Positions 1 to 8,695 of a stretch of DNA of 55,014 nucleotides are shown here, piece after piece. The stretch spans positions 1 through 55,014 of the forward strand of contig JAFRRE010000050.1 of NCBI GenBank assembly GCA_017428285.1, read 5' to 3'. The position numbers were made by a program, and so were the translations under genes. The stretch's first letter is position 1. The number at the start of each line of letters is the position of its first letter. Under the pieces are notes generated by a model, which saw only the letters and a list, made by a program, of their open reading frames with translations, was not told the origin of the DNA and did no database searches. This DNA is from Bacteroidales bacterium (GTDB lineage Bacteria; Bacteroidota; Bacteroidia; Bacteroidales; F082).

Positions 1-977
1 GGCATGAAGTCGTAGGTGTCGTCGACCAAGAAGAAGTGGATGAGCACATGTTGGCCAGCATCGAGGATGTCATAAAGATGGATCTCGTTGCCGTCGATGT
101 CGGTGCCAGTGAAGTCGGGGATGATGTCGTAGGTGGGGCCGCTAGGCGTTGTGGTGACAGGCACTTGCACGACCTCGCCGAGGTTGCCATCGATGTCGGC
201 AGGCACAGCATAGATGACGTATTCTGTGTCGGGCGTCAGGTCGGTGAAGGTGTTCGACATTTCGCCCGATCCAGGGATGCCATAGGTCCAGAGGTATTCG
301 GGCAAGTCGAGGCCGGCAATGCCCATCCATTCCTGGATTTCGGCTTCGGTGGCCATCATATAGCCGTAGGCGACGCAATCTTCATTAGGTGTGAAGGTGG
401 CTGTCACCTCGGTGCCCTGAATTTGGTCGATAGTAATGCTCACCTGCGGGTCGTAGCTTGGCGTATTGCAGTCATGCTGCTCTAAGCCGTGCTGCTCCAA
501 GGCGGCGATGACGGTCTGGGCATTATTGATGGGCCACAGGTCATTGATGACAATGGAGCGGTCGGGCATGATGAGGATGACGGTGGGATAGGCACCGATG
601 CTGTATTGGTTGCAGATTTGGGTGCCGCCAGCTTGCCCACTGATGGTGGGATATTCAACGCCGTATGTGTTAACCCAGTTGAGGCAGGCAGCATCGCTGT
701 CGCCCGTGGCGATTTCCATGTAGAACACGTCGTGCATGTTGCAGCCCATGGCATAATAGGATTCCACGATTTTGGGCGTGGCTTGCTGGCACGGCCCACA
801 GGTGGTGAAGAAGAAGTCGATGAGCACGGCTTGGCCACCGTCGAGGATGTCGAACAGGTGCACTTCGGTGCCGTGAACGTCCGTAGCCGTGAAGTCGACG
901 GCGGTGGTAAGCGGACATTGCGCTTTTAGGCCAAAACCAAGAGCCAGCGCGAGGATAAGGGTAAATACTTTTTTCAT
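1..977 (-). CDS. Secreted thioredoxin-like (TlpA/AhpC-TSA type) protein with two thioredoxin-like domains; 3' end outside the window
   Basis: Open reading frame on the minus strand from an ATG at 977 that runs off the left edge without a stop. It begins with a signal peptide (MKKVFTLILALALGFGLKAQ). A thioredoxin-like domain follows, with the redox motif CGPC after a hydrophobic strand (VLIDFFFTT). A linker resembling a fibronectin-III domain comes next, and then a second domain that repeats the start of the first (TYDIIPDFTGTDIDGNEIHLYDIL). In the second copy the position of CGPC reads DTYD, so it cannot do thiol exchange there. The family acts in periplasmic or extracellular disulfide chemistry. 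A TAnnTTTG box at 1011-1018 sits 34 bases upstream, and lptD ends just before it on the same strand. The substrate is unknown. A C-terminal sorting domain could lie outside the window. Confidence 0.8.
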   Translation of the reverse strand, partial: MKKVFTLILALALGFGLKAQCPLTTAVDFTATDVHGTEVHLFDILDGGQAVLIDFFFTTCGPCQQATPKIVESYYAMGCNMHDVFYMEIATGDSDAACLNWVNTYGVEYPTISGQAGGTQICNQYSIGAYPTVILIMPDRSIVINDLWPINNAQTVIAALEQHGLEQHDCNTPSYDPQVSITIDQIQGTEVTATFTPNEDCVAYGYMMATEAEIQEWMGIAGLDLPEYLWTYGIPGSGEMSNTFTDLTPDTEYVIYAVPADIDGNLGEVVQVPVTTTPSGPTYDIIPDFTGTDIDGNEIHLYDILDAGQHVLIHFFLVDDTYDFM

Positions 978-1010
978 AATGAATGGTTTTAATTTGTTGT
1001 GATTCCGATG

Positions 1011-1018
1011 CAAAAATA
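1011..1018 (-). promoter_or_regulatory. -7 promoter box TATTTTTG for the thioredoxin-like gene
   Basis: Matches the Bacteroidota sigma-ABfr -7 consensus TAnnTTTG, read on the minus strand. It lies between the lptD stop and the downstream start at 977. Confidence 0.6.
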
Positions 1019-1030
1019 AAAAACTCTCAA

Positions 1031-3892
1031 CTAATTATCGCGGTAGTCTTTCTTTTTGGTCAGTTTCAAGTCTTTTAAAGCTTGTGCTTTCACATTGATA
1101 GAGAAATTCCAGCTCTTGTAGTTTCCGATAGGAATCCAGTTGAAACGCATCTCCCAACAGTGAAGGTCTCGATAAACACTGAATTGGGTGTTGGAAAGGC
1201 CTTTGTTGGTGATGTCCCATCCGGTGGTGAAAGTGACTTTCCATTTTGGCGTGATGCTGATGTCACCATTAATGCTGATGGTGTTAGTAATTCTGTTGGT
1301 GGCAATACCCATAAAGGCTGCATATGTCAGGCTATTGGTATAGCTAAGGTTATAACTTAGCGATAGTGACCATGGCGTGTTCCAGTCCACATAAGCGTTA
1401 GGATTGCCCATGATGTCATACAATTCGTCATCTGTAATATTCATGGATCTCTGGGCGCGGTTGGCGATGTCGTCTTGGAAGTTTTGTGGCGTATTTGAGC
1501 GCTTCTTTTTCAACTTGTCGAAATCCTTTTGGCTGAAGGAATAGCTCATGCTGAACTGCCACGTGGAGTTGTTTTTGTGGAACAGACGCCCATTTTCAAC
1601 AATCTCGAATTTGTTGATACGATTTCCCAAAGAATCGGCAGCGTATGGATCCCATACGCTGTTATAGCTGATTCTCAGTTTCTTGAACAAAGTGGTTCTG
1701 GCACTGATGCCAAGGGTGGAGAAGTTGAGCGAATCCCTGGTAACGTCATAATTGCCTGAAATGCTAAGTGCTTCAAGCAGGGTGATTTTCTTCATGCCGG
1801 TGATGGTATCGGAGCGCGACGGTACCTTCATGTCCAACGTGTTTGCGATATTGTATGTGATTAATCCCGATTGGTTTTGTGAAGGTGAGCCAAAAATCCC
1901 GTTGGCAAACATGTTATAGATTTGTTCTTTGCCGTTGCCGTCGACATAAGAATTGTAAATATTCCATTTCGGGTCGCCGAAGTTTGGTTTATAGGTAAAG
2001 CCGACGGTGGGAGTGATTACGTGGCGGATGGCCCGAATGGGTCCTTTGGCAAAACGTACCATCCCGTAAAGTTTGGTGGTGAGGTTGCTCGAAAGGTTGA
2101 AGTCTACCAAGTTGCGGAATCCGTGGATGGTATCGGTTTGCAAATGTCCCGTAGAATCCGTGTCGGCGATCCAATGATTTTCAATATGCTTGAAATACAT
2201 GTAGTCGTTGAAGGTGGCGGAGTTGGTCCATGTGAAATGCTTGAACAACTTGATGGGCAAGTTGATGGGTATGTTGTGTTTGATACCCATTTGGGCATGG
2301 TTGCGGAGGACGTTTTGAGCCCATTGGCCGAAGTTTTCAGTAAAGCCTTTGAACAACACGGTGTCGACATCGTTGATATATACCTTGCCATTCATTGTGT
2401 AGCTGACATTCATTTCCTGATACCAGTGTTTTTTGCCCACCTTGCCCACTTTCTTCAAAGGATAGAAACGGTTGACGGTAAAGGTTACTTCGGGGAGCGA
2501 GGCGGTCACTTGCCGTGTCAAGGTGTTTTGGCTATGGCTGGCGTTGAGAGTGAGAAAATATTTGCCTGCGAAACTGGTTTGGTAGGCGACACTCGACTTG
2601 AAGGTGTTGCTTAACTGGTCGGAAGTTGTTGTGGCATTGTACTTGTTGAAGTTGGAACTGACGATGTTGACGTCGGCGGAGAAACTGTGGCGAGGGTGCG
2701 CTTTGGGGTCTTGCTTGTGGCTCCAACGGATTTTGAAGTCAGTGCTTTCCTTGTAGTCGGCGGCTCCCTTTGTGCCAATCTTGTTGACGGCAAATCCCAA
2801 CGCAATGTTTCCGTTGAATCTATAGCGTTTGTTGTAGCGGAAAGTGGGTTTGATGCCCCAACTGCCTCGAGTGTAGATGTCGCCCAGAACCTGCAAGTCA
2901 TAGTTGTCGTTAATTGCCCAATAATAGCCTCCATTCTCGAGGTAGAAGCCTCGGTTGGCCGACTCGCCGTAGGTCGGGATGACAATGCCCGATTTCTTTC
3001 CTTTCGTGTTAGGAATCATGGCAAAGGGCAGGGCCAAAGGCAAAGGGATGTCTGAGATGGTCATGTAAATCGGGCCCGTGACAATCTTGTCGTCAGGGAT
3101 GACTTTGGCTTTCGTGAATCTAAATTGGTAGTGGGGATGATCTCTGAGGTCGCAGGTGGTGTAGCCGCCCGAACGGATGTTGATGCTGTTGTCATCCATG
3201 CGCTTGATCTTTTCGCCATGCAGATAGCCACCACTTTCTTCTGTCCATACCTTGGTGATGACGCCTTTTTTCGATTTGAAGTTGTAAGACATTTCTGCGG
3301 CATCAAAAGTGGTCTCACCTTGTGTAAACACCGGGCGTCCTTGCAGCTTTCCCAGCGAATCAATGGTGCCAAAGGCGCGACAGGTGTTGGTCTCCAAGTC
3401 GAATTCCAAACAAGCCGCCTGTATTGTGATGTCGTCGTATTTTGCTTCGGCGTTGCCGAAAAAATATATCTTTTTCTGTTTCACATCGCGGTACACCGAA
3501 TCGGCTGCAGAGCAGATGACTTGCGTCTCAATAGCGGAAGCGGAACGCTGGGGCCTTAAGGGAATAGGCTTTTCATGCGTCAAGGTGTCATGCCGAAGCG
3601 AGTCGTGAGGGGTGAGAGTGTCCGTTGGAATCTGTACGGTGTCAGGAAGCATGATTGTATCCATGATGAAAGGGGGAACCGTGTCGGCTGGCACCGAATC
3701 CATAAGAATAGGGATGGTGTCGATGATGCGATCAGGCACATTGGCAACGGTATCGATGCTTGGCTCGAAATCATGCTTATCTTTCTCGATATGAGACATT
3801 TGCTTGCATCCACAAAACGGAACCACAACCGCGATCAAAAGGCAAATGGCGGTGTATGAAAAATAATTCCTATATGTTTTGCGTTTTGTCAA
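1031..3892 (-). CDS. lptD: LPS-assembly outer membrane protein LptD (Bacteroidota type)
   Basis: Outer-membrane beta-barrel that inserts lipopolysaccharide into the outer leaflet, normally with LptE. After a hydrophobic signal segment (YTAICLLIAVVVPFCGC) there is a Pro/Thr/Asp-rich linker. An OstA-like N-terminal domain follows (VYRDVKQKKIYFFGNAEAKY; FDAAEMSYNFKSKKG), then the LptD barrel with alternating aromatic strands to the C-terminus. The frame stays open to a TTG at 3970, but a minus-strand TAnnTTTG box at 3931-3938 lies inside that extension. I therefore place the start at the TTG at 3892, giving 953 residues with a Lys/Arg-rich n-region before the hydrophobic core. There is no ATG in frame before the signal segment. 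The gene is divergent from the amidase gene, and their promoters overlap. Family assignment is firm; the TTG start is inferred. Confidence 0.88.
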   Translation of the reverse strand: MTKRKTYRNYFSYTAICLLIAVVVPFCGCKQMSHIEKDKHDFEPSIDTVANVPDRIIDTIPILMDSVPADTVPPFIMDTIMLPDTVQIPTDTLTPHDSLRHDTLTHEKPIPLRPQRSASAIETQVICSAADSVYRDVKQKKIYFFGNAEAKYDDITIQAACLEFDLETNTCRAFGTIDSLGKLQGRPVFTQGETTFDAAEMSYNFKSKKGVITKVWTEESGGYLHGEKIKRMDDNSINIRSGGYTTCDLRDHPHYQFRFTKAKVIPDDKIVTGPIYMTISDIPLPLALPFAMIPNTKGKKSGIVIPTYGESANRGFYLENGGYYWAINDNYDLQVLGDIYTRGSWGIKPTFRYNKRYRFNGNIALGFAVNKIGTKGAADYKESTDFKIRWSHKQDPKAHPRHSFSADVNIVSSNFNKYNATTTSDQLSNTFKSSVAYQTSFAGKYFLTLNASHSQNTLTRQVTASLPEVTFTVNRFYPLKKVGKVGKKHWYQEMNVSYTMNGKVYINDVDTVLFKGFTENFGQWAQNVLRNHAQMGIKHNIPINLPIKLFKHFTWTNSATFNDYMYFKHIENHWIADTDSTGHLQTDTIHGFRNLVDFNLSSNLTTKLYGMVRFAKGPIRAIRHVITPTVGFTYKPNFGDPKWNIYNSYVDGNGKEQIYNMFANGIFGSPSQNQSGLITYNIANTLDMKVPSRSDTITGMKKITLLEALSISGNYDVTRDSLNFSTLGISARTTLFKKLRISYNSVWDPYAADSLGNRINKFEIVENGRLFHKNNSTWQFSMSYSFSQKDFDKLKKKRSNTPQNFQDDIANRAQRSMNITDDELYDIMGNPNAYVDWNTPWSLSLSYNLSYTNSLTYAAFMGIATNRITNTISINGDISITPKWKVTFTTGWDITNKGLSNTQFSVYRDLHCWEMRFNWIPIGNYKSWNFSINVKAQALKDLKLTKKKDYRDN

Positions 3893-3904
3893 TGCGAAAA
3901 CGAT

Positions 3905-3912
3905 TACTTTTG
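3905..3912 (+). promoter_or_regulatory. -7 promoter box TACTTTTG for the amidase gene
   Basis: TAnnTTTG match 59 bases upstream of the amidase ATG at 3972. Possible -33 TTG triplets at 3879-3881 and 3886-3888 lie within or next to the lptD start. Confidence 0.6.
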
Positions 3913-3930
3913 TACGTTTGAAATTCGGTG

Positions 3931-3938
3931 CAAAGATA
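3931..3938 (-). promoter_or_regulatory. -7 promoter box TATCTTTG for lptD
   Basis: TAnnTTTG match on the minus strand. A TTG at 3962-3964 (minus strand) sits 23 bases upstream as a possible -33 element. This box decides the lptD start, because the longer TTG start at 3970 lies upstream of it. Confidence 0.6.
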
Positions 3939-3971
3939 GTTTTTCTTCGCGCATTAATAAACAAACTCAAT

Positions 3972-5072
3972 ATGATACAACGAAAGATTTTCAGTTTTGG
4001 TGTTTTGATAATGCTTTTTATGATGCCTTTGTTTGCTATGGCTCAAAAAGGAGAGAAGATACAAACCATCGTCATCGATGCTGGCCATGGTGGCAAAGAC
4101 ACCGGAGCTCTTGGCAAGGTGACGACCGAAAAGGCTCTTAACTTGGCCGTGGCTCTCAAGTTTGGCCGATTCATCAAGGAGAACCTTCCCGATGTGAAGG
4201 TCATATATACACGCGATAAAGATAAGTTTGTTGAACTGAGCGAACGCGCCGCCATCGCCAACCGCAACAACGCAGACGTGTTCATCTCCATCCATTGTAA
4301 CTCAACGGAGGGTAGCACCTCAGCCCATGGGGCGGAGACGTTTGTGATGGGTGAATCGAAAAACGAGGCTAATTTGAAAATCGCTAAGAAAGAAAACGCT
4401 GCTATCTTATTGGAAGACAATACCGATGCCTACGACAACTTCGACCCCAATAGTACTGAGGCCTATATTCTTTTCTCACTTTCGCAAAGCCTTTACCAAA
4501 GTCAGAGCTTGAACTTGGCCGACAAAGTCCAGAAGCAGTTTGCCAACAAGGTGGGCCGTCATGACCGTGGTGTTCAACAAGCAGGATTTCTTGTTTTATG
4601 GAAGACTTCTATGCCAAGCATATTGGTCGAACTGGGTTTTATCAACAATGCGAAAGAAGAGCAGTTTCTTAATTCAGAGAAGGGACAAAACCAGATGGCA
4701 TTGGCTTTGTACCGTGCTTTCGAGGAATACAAACGCGAGTTTGAGGCTGAAAATCACACATCGGGCCAACCTGTTGTCAGCGAAAAGCCCGCCAGTAGCA
4801 ATGTTGGTGACACGTATTTCAGCGTGCAGTTTGCCAGCCGCGACAAGAAAGTGGCATCCACCGACAAGGCCTTCAGCGGTGTGAAAGAAGTCGATGTGTA
4901 TGAATACAACGGCGCTTTCCGTTATATCTCAGGCAAGTTCACTAGCAAGGATGCAGCCACCAAGCGTCAATCCGAGGTGCGTGCCTTGGGCTACAAGGAC
5001 GCCTTCGTCATCGCCTTCGTCAATGGTGAGCGCGGCACTATCAAGCAAGCCGAGGAGGCGCTGAAGAAATAA
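3972..5072 (+). CDS. N-acetylmuramoyl-L-alanine amidase with C-terminal SPOR domain
   Basis: Zinc amidase (Amidase_3, AmiC-like) that cleaves the amide bond between N-acetylmuramic acid and the stem peptide, acting in septal and cell-wall remodelling. The 366-residue protein has a signal peptide (cut near AMAQ), then IVIDAGHGGKDTGA with zinc ligand His39, the FISIHCNS motif with a second ligand, and ILVELGF with the catalytic Glu. A SPOR peptidoglycan-binding domain occupies roughly residues 285-360 and would direct the enzyme to denuded septal glycan. The frame is open further upstream, but I chose the ATG at 3972 because it lies downstream of the TAnnTTTG box at 3905-3912 and begins a normal signal peptide. 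The gene is divergent from lptD and convergent with the DUF4249 gene. Confidence 0.93.
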   Translation: MIQRKIFSFGVLIMLFMMPLFAMAQKGEKIQTIVIDAGHGGKDTGALGKVTTEKALNLAVALKFGRFIKENLPDVKVIYTRDKDKFVELSERAAIANRNNADVFISIHCNSTEGSTSAHGAETFVMGESKNEANLKIAKKENAAILLEDNTDAYDNFDPNSTEAYILFSLSQSLYQSQSLNLADKVQKQFANKVGRHDRGVQQAGFLVLWKTSMPSILVELGFINNAKEEQFLNSEKGQNQMALALYRAFEEYKREFEAENHTSGQPVVSEKPASSNVGDTYFSVQFASRDKKVASTDKAFSGVKEVDVYEYNGAFRYISGKFTSKDAATKRQSEVRALGYKDAFVIAFVNGERGTIKQAEEALKK

Positions 5073-5095
5073 TGCATGTAGGGCTGTCACATCCA

Positions 5096-6151
5096 TTACC
5101 AAACTGGGAAACTAATCACCTTGTCGTTGCTGCCCGCCACAAGGCCGAAGCCGTTCTTCACATTGGAATATACGCCTACGGGCTCACTATAGTATTGTGA
5201 CAGGCTATTGCCCGAAGTGATGGTCGTGTAGTAATTGTATGCTCCTTCGGTCAAATGCCGCAACTTGATTTCAACGAAAGCATTGATGCTGTCATTGGCC
5301 TTGAAAAGCGTTTCGGTGACCATGGGGATTTCCATACGATAGCTGCCGCCATCAAAAGTGGCATCGTTGAAGGTGCTTCTTGAGCGGTTAGTCAAGCCAA
5401 CATCAACACCGAACTGGTCTTCCAACTCCACCGTCGAGGTGCCGATGATGGGGTCGTTGAAATAGACTTGGTATAACTCAGCAGGCTTTTCATGATGTTC
5501 CAGCCCATCGGGGAAGGTCCAGTCACCTTCCGTGCGCATCGATGCTTCAAGGCAATAAAGATCCAACGCGCCGGGATTTGGGTCGGTGATTTCTATCGTG
5601 ACGGTGAGGTGTTTGCGGTAATGAGTAAGCCAAACGATTATGGTGGAGTCCGTGTCGGGCACGGGGATGTGATAGCCGCTCGCGCTCGTGGTGTCCCATT
5701 TCGTGATGCGGGCATCTTCAAAACTACCTATGGGCTCATTCGGTAAAGCCTCCGAACTACCTTCTATCTCATCAAATCCCGGGGCCGTCACGCTGATTTT
5801 GACCACATCGCCGATTTGCGGCACATAGTCATGCGTGAAATAATAACTGACAAAGAACATAGGGGGATTCAGATAGTCATAATAGGTTGTGTCACCGTTC
5901 AGCTGCATCTCGCCTTTGCTTACGCCGTTTACGAAAAGGAAGGCTTGTGTACCCTCTGGCATGGCGTAGTCAGTAATGGTGTCGAAAACGAAGTCGCTTT
6001 TGTAAACCACCGCCTTGATGGGCTCGCCAGGAACGGCAATGCAGTTGACAACCAACTTAGGCTCCACATATTCGCCTTGAAAAGGAAGGGGTTTGGTGCA
6101 GGCAGCCAAGGCTACAACCGCCATAATATATGCTATATGTCTTGTTCTCAT
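5096..6151 (-). CDS. DUF4249 family lipoprotein, partner of a TonB-dependent receptor
   Basis: A 351-residue predicted outer-membrane lipoprotein. The signal peptide ends in a lipobox (VALAAC), followed by a DUF4249 region typified by EPKLVVNCIAVPGEP and PQIGDVVKISVTAPGFDEI, with beta-rich segments to the end. In Bacteroidota these proteins are usually encoded directly downstream of a carboxypeptidase-D2-type TonB-dependent receptor, as here: only 5 bases separate this ATG from the receptor stop, so the two are co-transcribed. It is probably a surface-exposed ligand-binding or accessory subunit, analogous in position to SusD but unrelated in sequence. The imported substrate is unknown, and no enzyme is encoded beside it to suggest one. 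Confidence 0.88.
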   Translation of the reverse strand: MRTRHIAYIMAVVALAACTKPLPFQGEYVEPKLVVNCIAVPGEPIKAVVYKSDFVFDTITDYAMPEGTQAFLFVNGVSKGEMQLNGDTTYYDYLNPPMFFVSYYFTHDYVPQIGDVVKISVTAPGFDEIEGSSEALPNEPIGSFEDARITKWDTTSASGYHIPVPDTDSTIIVWLTHYRKHLTVTIEITDPNPGALDLYCLEASMRTEGDWTFPDGLEHHEKPAELYQVYFNDPIIGTSTVELEDQFGVDVGLTNRSRSTFNDATFDGGSYRMEIPMVTETLFKANDSINAFVEIKLRHLTEGAYNYYTTITSGNSLSQYYSEPVGVYSNVKNGFGLVAGSNDKVISFPVW

Positions 6152-6156
6152 TGTCT

Positions 6157-8577
6157 TTAAAATTTAAATCCGTAGGATACAGAAGGAATGATTGGGAAGA
6201 TGCTGACCTGCTGCAGTTGAGGCAGTCCTGTGTTTTGGTCATAGCCACGAATGACGATGAAGGGGTTCTGTCGGTTGTAGACATTATAGATGCTGATGTT
6301 CCACACGCGCTCGCCGTGCTTCTTCCGCTTGCGGAAGTTCATGCCGAGGTCGAGGCGGTGATACACGGGCATCCTGAAGTTGTTGCGTTCCACATAGCCG
6401 ATGTTGGGCGTGCCAACAACGCTGCCACCATATTGTGAATAATAGGTGATAGGAATACCTGGATAGGTCTGTGTGGACAAGGTGCCGCAATTGCCGCTGC
6501 TGATGACCCAAGTGCCCGACAGGTCGAAACGGTCGCTGAACTTGTGCTGCACGGTGATGCTGAAGTCGTGGCGACGGTCGTATTTGGCGGGGAAGGGATT
6601 GCCATTGTTGATTTCCATGCCTTCGCGGTCGAATTTGCGCATGGAACGCGCCCAAGTGTAACCAATCCAGCCCGTGGTCTTGCCGAAGGAGCGTTGCACG
6701 AGCAGTTCGATACCGTAGGCCCAACCTCTGCCGAGGTTCACCTTGTCCTCCCAGCCTTGGCTGGTGCCGAAGAAGCTGGTGCCATCTTTATACTCCAACA
6801 CATTGTCCATCGTCTTGTAATAGCCTTCGAGCGAGATGTCAAACAGGTTGTGCAATTCATAGAAGCCGCCGAGCGAGAACTGATGCCCACGTTCGGGTGC
6901 AATTCGGGCCGTGACGGGCACCCAAAGATCGGTGGGCATGGTGATGTTGCTGTTGGAAAGCAAGTGGATGTATTGTGTCATGTAGGCGTAACCCGCTTTG
7001 AGGGAGAAATGAGGCGCTACCATGGCGCTCATGCTGAAGCGGGGCTGCAACGAGTGGTAGAAGTTGCCTTGCACGGCAAAAGCGGAATAGTGCAGTCCGA
7101 CATTCATTTTGATGGCTTCGCTCAATGCGATGTTGTCTTCAACGTAAAGCATGGCTTCGTGGGCGTGCACATCGCCAGTGTTGGCCACGGTGTCCATATT
7201 GGCTTCCGCTTCGGTGAAGTTGATCTTCATCGACTGCACCTCGGGGCGGAAGAAATGATAGGTATAGCCGCCGCCGAACCGGATGTCGTGCCTCGGGTTG
7301 GGCGCGTAATGGAAATCGGTGCGCGCCGTAAGGTCATGGATGCCTGAATGGAAGTTCATGGCCATCTCATCGGTCGAGGTGTAGGCGGTAGGTTTGAATT
7401 GCTCGTAGGTGTAGTTTTGGTCCATACCGAGGTCGTGGCGGTATTGGGTGTAGCTCGCCGAAGCATCCATGAAGAGTTTGGGCGAAATGATGTGGTTCCA
7501 ACGCAGCGCGCCCACCTTGTTGCCCCATTTCCAGTTCAAGCCAAGCTTCTCGTGGTCGGCGTACATGTCCTCATAGGCGTAGTCCCATTTCACATTGGCG
7601 TAGATCTTGTCGTCGCCGCTGTACCAACTCAAATAGAGACGGTCTTTGTCCGAAATCTTCCAGTTGAGCTTGGCGTTGAGGTCGTAGAAATAATAGCCCA
7701 ACGAGAACTTGTCGATGCTCGGGTCGGCCAACTTCCCGATGAGGCCATAAAGGTTGGTGAGGGCATCGGAATAGGTGCGGCGAAACGACAGGTTGAACGA
7801 GAGTTTGTCTTTCACAATCGGGCCTTCAAGGTTGAGTTTTGAAGAAATCAGTCCGATGCTGAAGTTGCCGTGATATTTCTGCATGTCACCGTCTTTCATG
7901 CGCACATCCACGACGGAGGAGATGCGTCCGCCGTAACGCGCAGGGAAACCACCTTTGTATAAGGTGACATTCTTCAGCGCATCGGGGTTAAAGACAGAGA
8001 AGAAACCAAACATGTGGTTGACGTTGTAGAGCGGCACGCCGTCCATGAGGAGCAGGTTCTCGTCGGGGCCGCCGCCGCGTACATAGAGTCCGGCCGAGCC
8101 TTCCGAGCCGTTCTGCACGCCCGGCAGCAGCTGGATGGCTTTCAGCACGTCGGCCTCGCCCATCAAGGTCGGAATGCTTTTGATTTGCTTGATGGGCAAT
8201 TCGATGACACTCATCTGCGGGTTGTTGGCGCCCACCGTGGCGCGGTTGGCCTCCACCGTGACTTCCTGCAACTGAATGTTGCTGCTCATCTTCACCGTGA
8301 TGAGGGTGTCGGCGACCAAGTTGAAAGCTTGGTTCACGGCATCATAACCCACAAAGGAAAACTGCAGGTCGACGGGACCTTCGTCCAAGGTCAGGGAATA
8401 ATAGCCGTAGTTGTTGGTGGCGCAGCCTTGGCCTGTGTTGCGGTCAATCACCGTCGCCCCAATCAAAGTCTCACGGCTGGCGGCATCCATCACATAGCCA
8501 CTGATGCAGTGCTTCTTCTGCGCCATCGCCGACAACGACAGCAGCAGAAGGAATAAAAAAGGAATTGTTTTTCGCAT
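6157..8577 (-). CDS. TonB-dependent receptor with N-terminal carboxypeptidase-like regulatory domain
   Basis: An 806-residue outer-membrane active transporter. Order of parts: signal peptide ending SLSAMAQ; a carboxypeptidase-D2-like domain (about residues 22-110) with YVMDAASRETLIGATVI and NNYGYYSLTL; a plug domain (about 115-230) with LPGVQNGSEGSAGLYVRGG, DGVPLYNVNHMFGFFSVF and ARYGGRISSVVDVR; then a long barrel ending in the terminal aromatic motif SYGFKF. It energises uptake of a ligand through TonB-ExbBD. The partner is the DUF4249 lipoprotein immediately downstream. No TAnnTTTG box was found in the 118 bases upstream, so its promoter is unplaced. The substrate cannot be inferred from its neighbours. 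Confidence 0.93.
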   Translation of the reverse strand: MRKTIPFLFLLLLSLSAMAQKKHCISGYVMDAASRETLIGATVIDRNTGQGCATNNYGYYSLTLDEGPVDLQFSFVGYDAVNQAFNLVADTLITVKMSSNIQLQEVTVEANRATVGANNPQMSVIELPIKQIKSIPTLMGEADVLKAIQLLPGVQNGSEGSAGLYVRGGGPDENLLLMDGVPLYNVNHMFGFFSVFNPDALKNVTLYKGGFPARYGGRISSVVDVRMKDGDMQKYHGNFSIGLISSKLNLEGPIVKDKLSFNLSFRRTYSDALTNLYGLIGKLADPSIDKFSLGYYFYDLNAKLNWKISDKDRLYLSWYSGDDKIYANVKWDYAYEDMYADHEKLGLNWKWGNKVGALRWNHIISPKLFMDASASYTQYRHDLGMDQNYTYEQFKPTAYTSTDEMAMNFHSGIHDLTARTDFHYAPNPRHDIRFGGGYTYHFFRPEVQSMKINFTEAEANMDTVANTGDVHAHEAMLYVEDNIALSEAIKMNVGLHYSAFAVQGNFYHSLQPRFSMSAMVAPHFSLKAGYAYMTQYIHLLSNSNITMPTDLWVPVTARIAPERGHQFSLGGFYELHNLFDISLEGYYKTMDNVLEYKDGTSFFGTSQGWEDKVNLGRGWAYGIELLVQRSFGKTTGWIGYTWARSMRKFDREGMEINNGNPFPAKYDRRHDFSITVQHKFSDRFDLSGTWVISSGNCGTLSTQTYPGIPITYYSQYGGSVVGTPNIGYVERNNFRMPVYHRLDLGMNFRKRKKHGERVWNISIYNVYNRQNPFIVIRGYDQNTGLPQLQQVSIFPIIPSVSYGFKF

Positions 8578-8640
8578 GAATGCTTGGTTTGGTTAATTGT
8601 CAATCTAACCCCTAAACCAGGCATATTATTGTCTGAAACG

Positions 8641-8676
8641 AAAAAAATGGCCGCACTTTCAAAGTACGGCCATTTA
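8641..8676 (-). terminator. Intrinsic terminator of tyrS
   Basis: On the minus strand, just after the tyrS stop, AAATGGCCGTACTTT pairs with AAAGTGCGGCCATTT and is followed by a run of T. Confidence 0.85.
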
Positions 8677-8695
8677 GAATAACAGATGTGGGTGA

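Noticed and set aside
3893..3970. N-terminal extension of LptD to the TTG at 3970
   Set aside because: It contains a minus-strand -7 promoter box and would place the signal segment 35 residues in.
6544..7842. Long plus-strand open frames opposite the TonB-dependent receptor
   Set aside because: They mirror the receptor coding sequence, show His/Val/Gly-rich low-complexity translation and have no promoter box.
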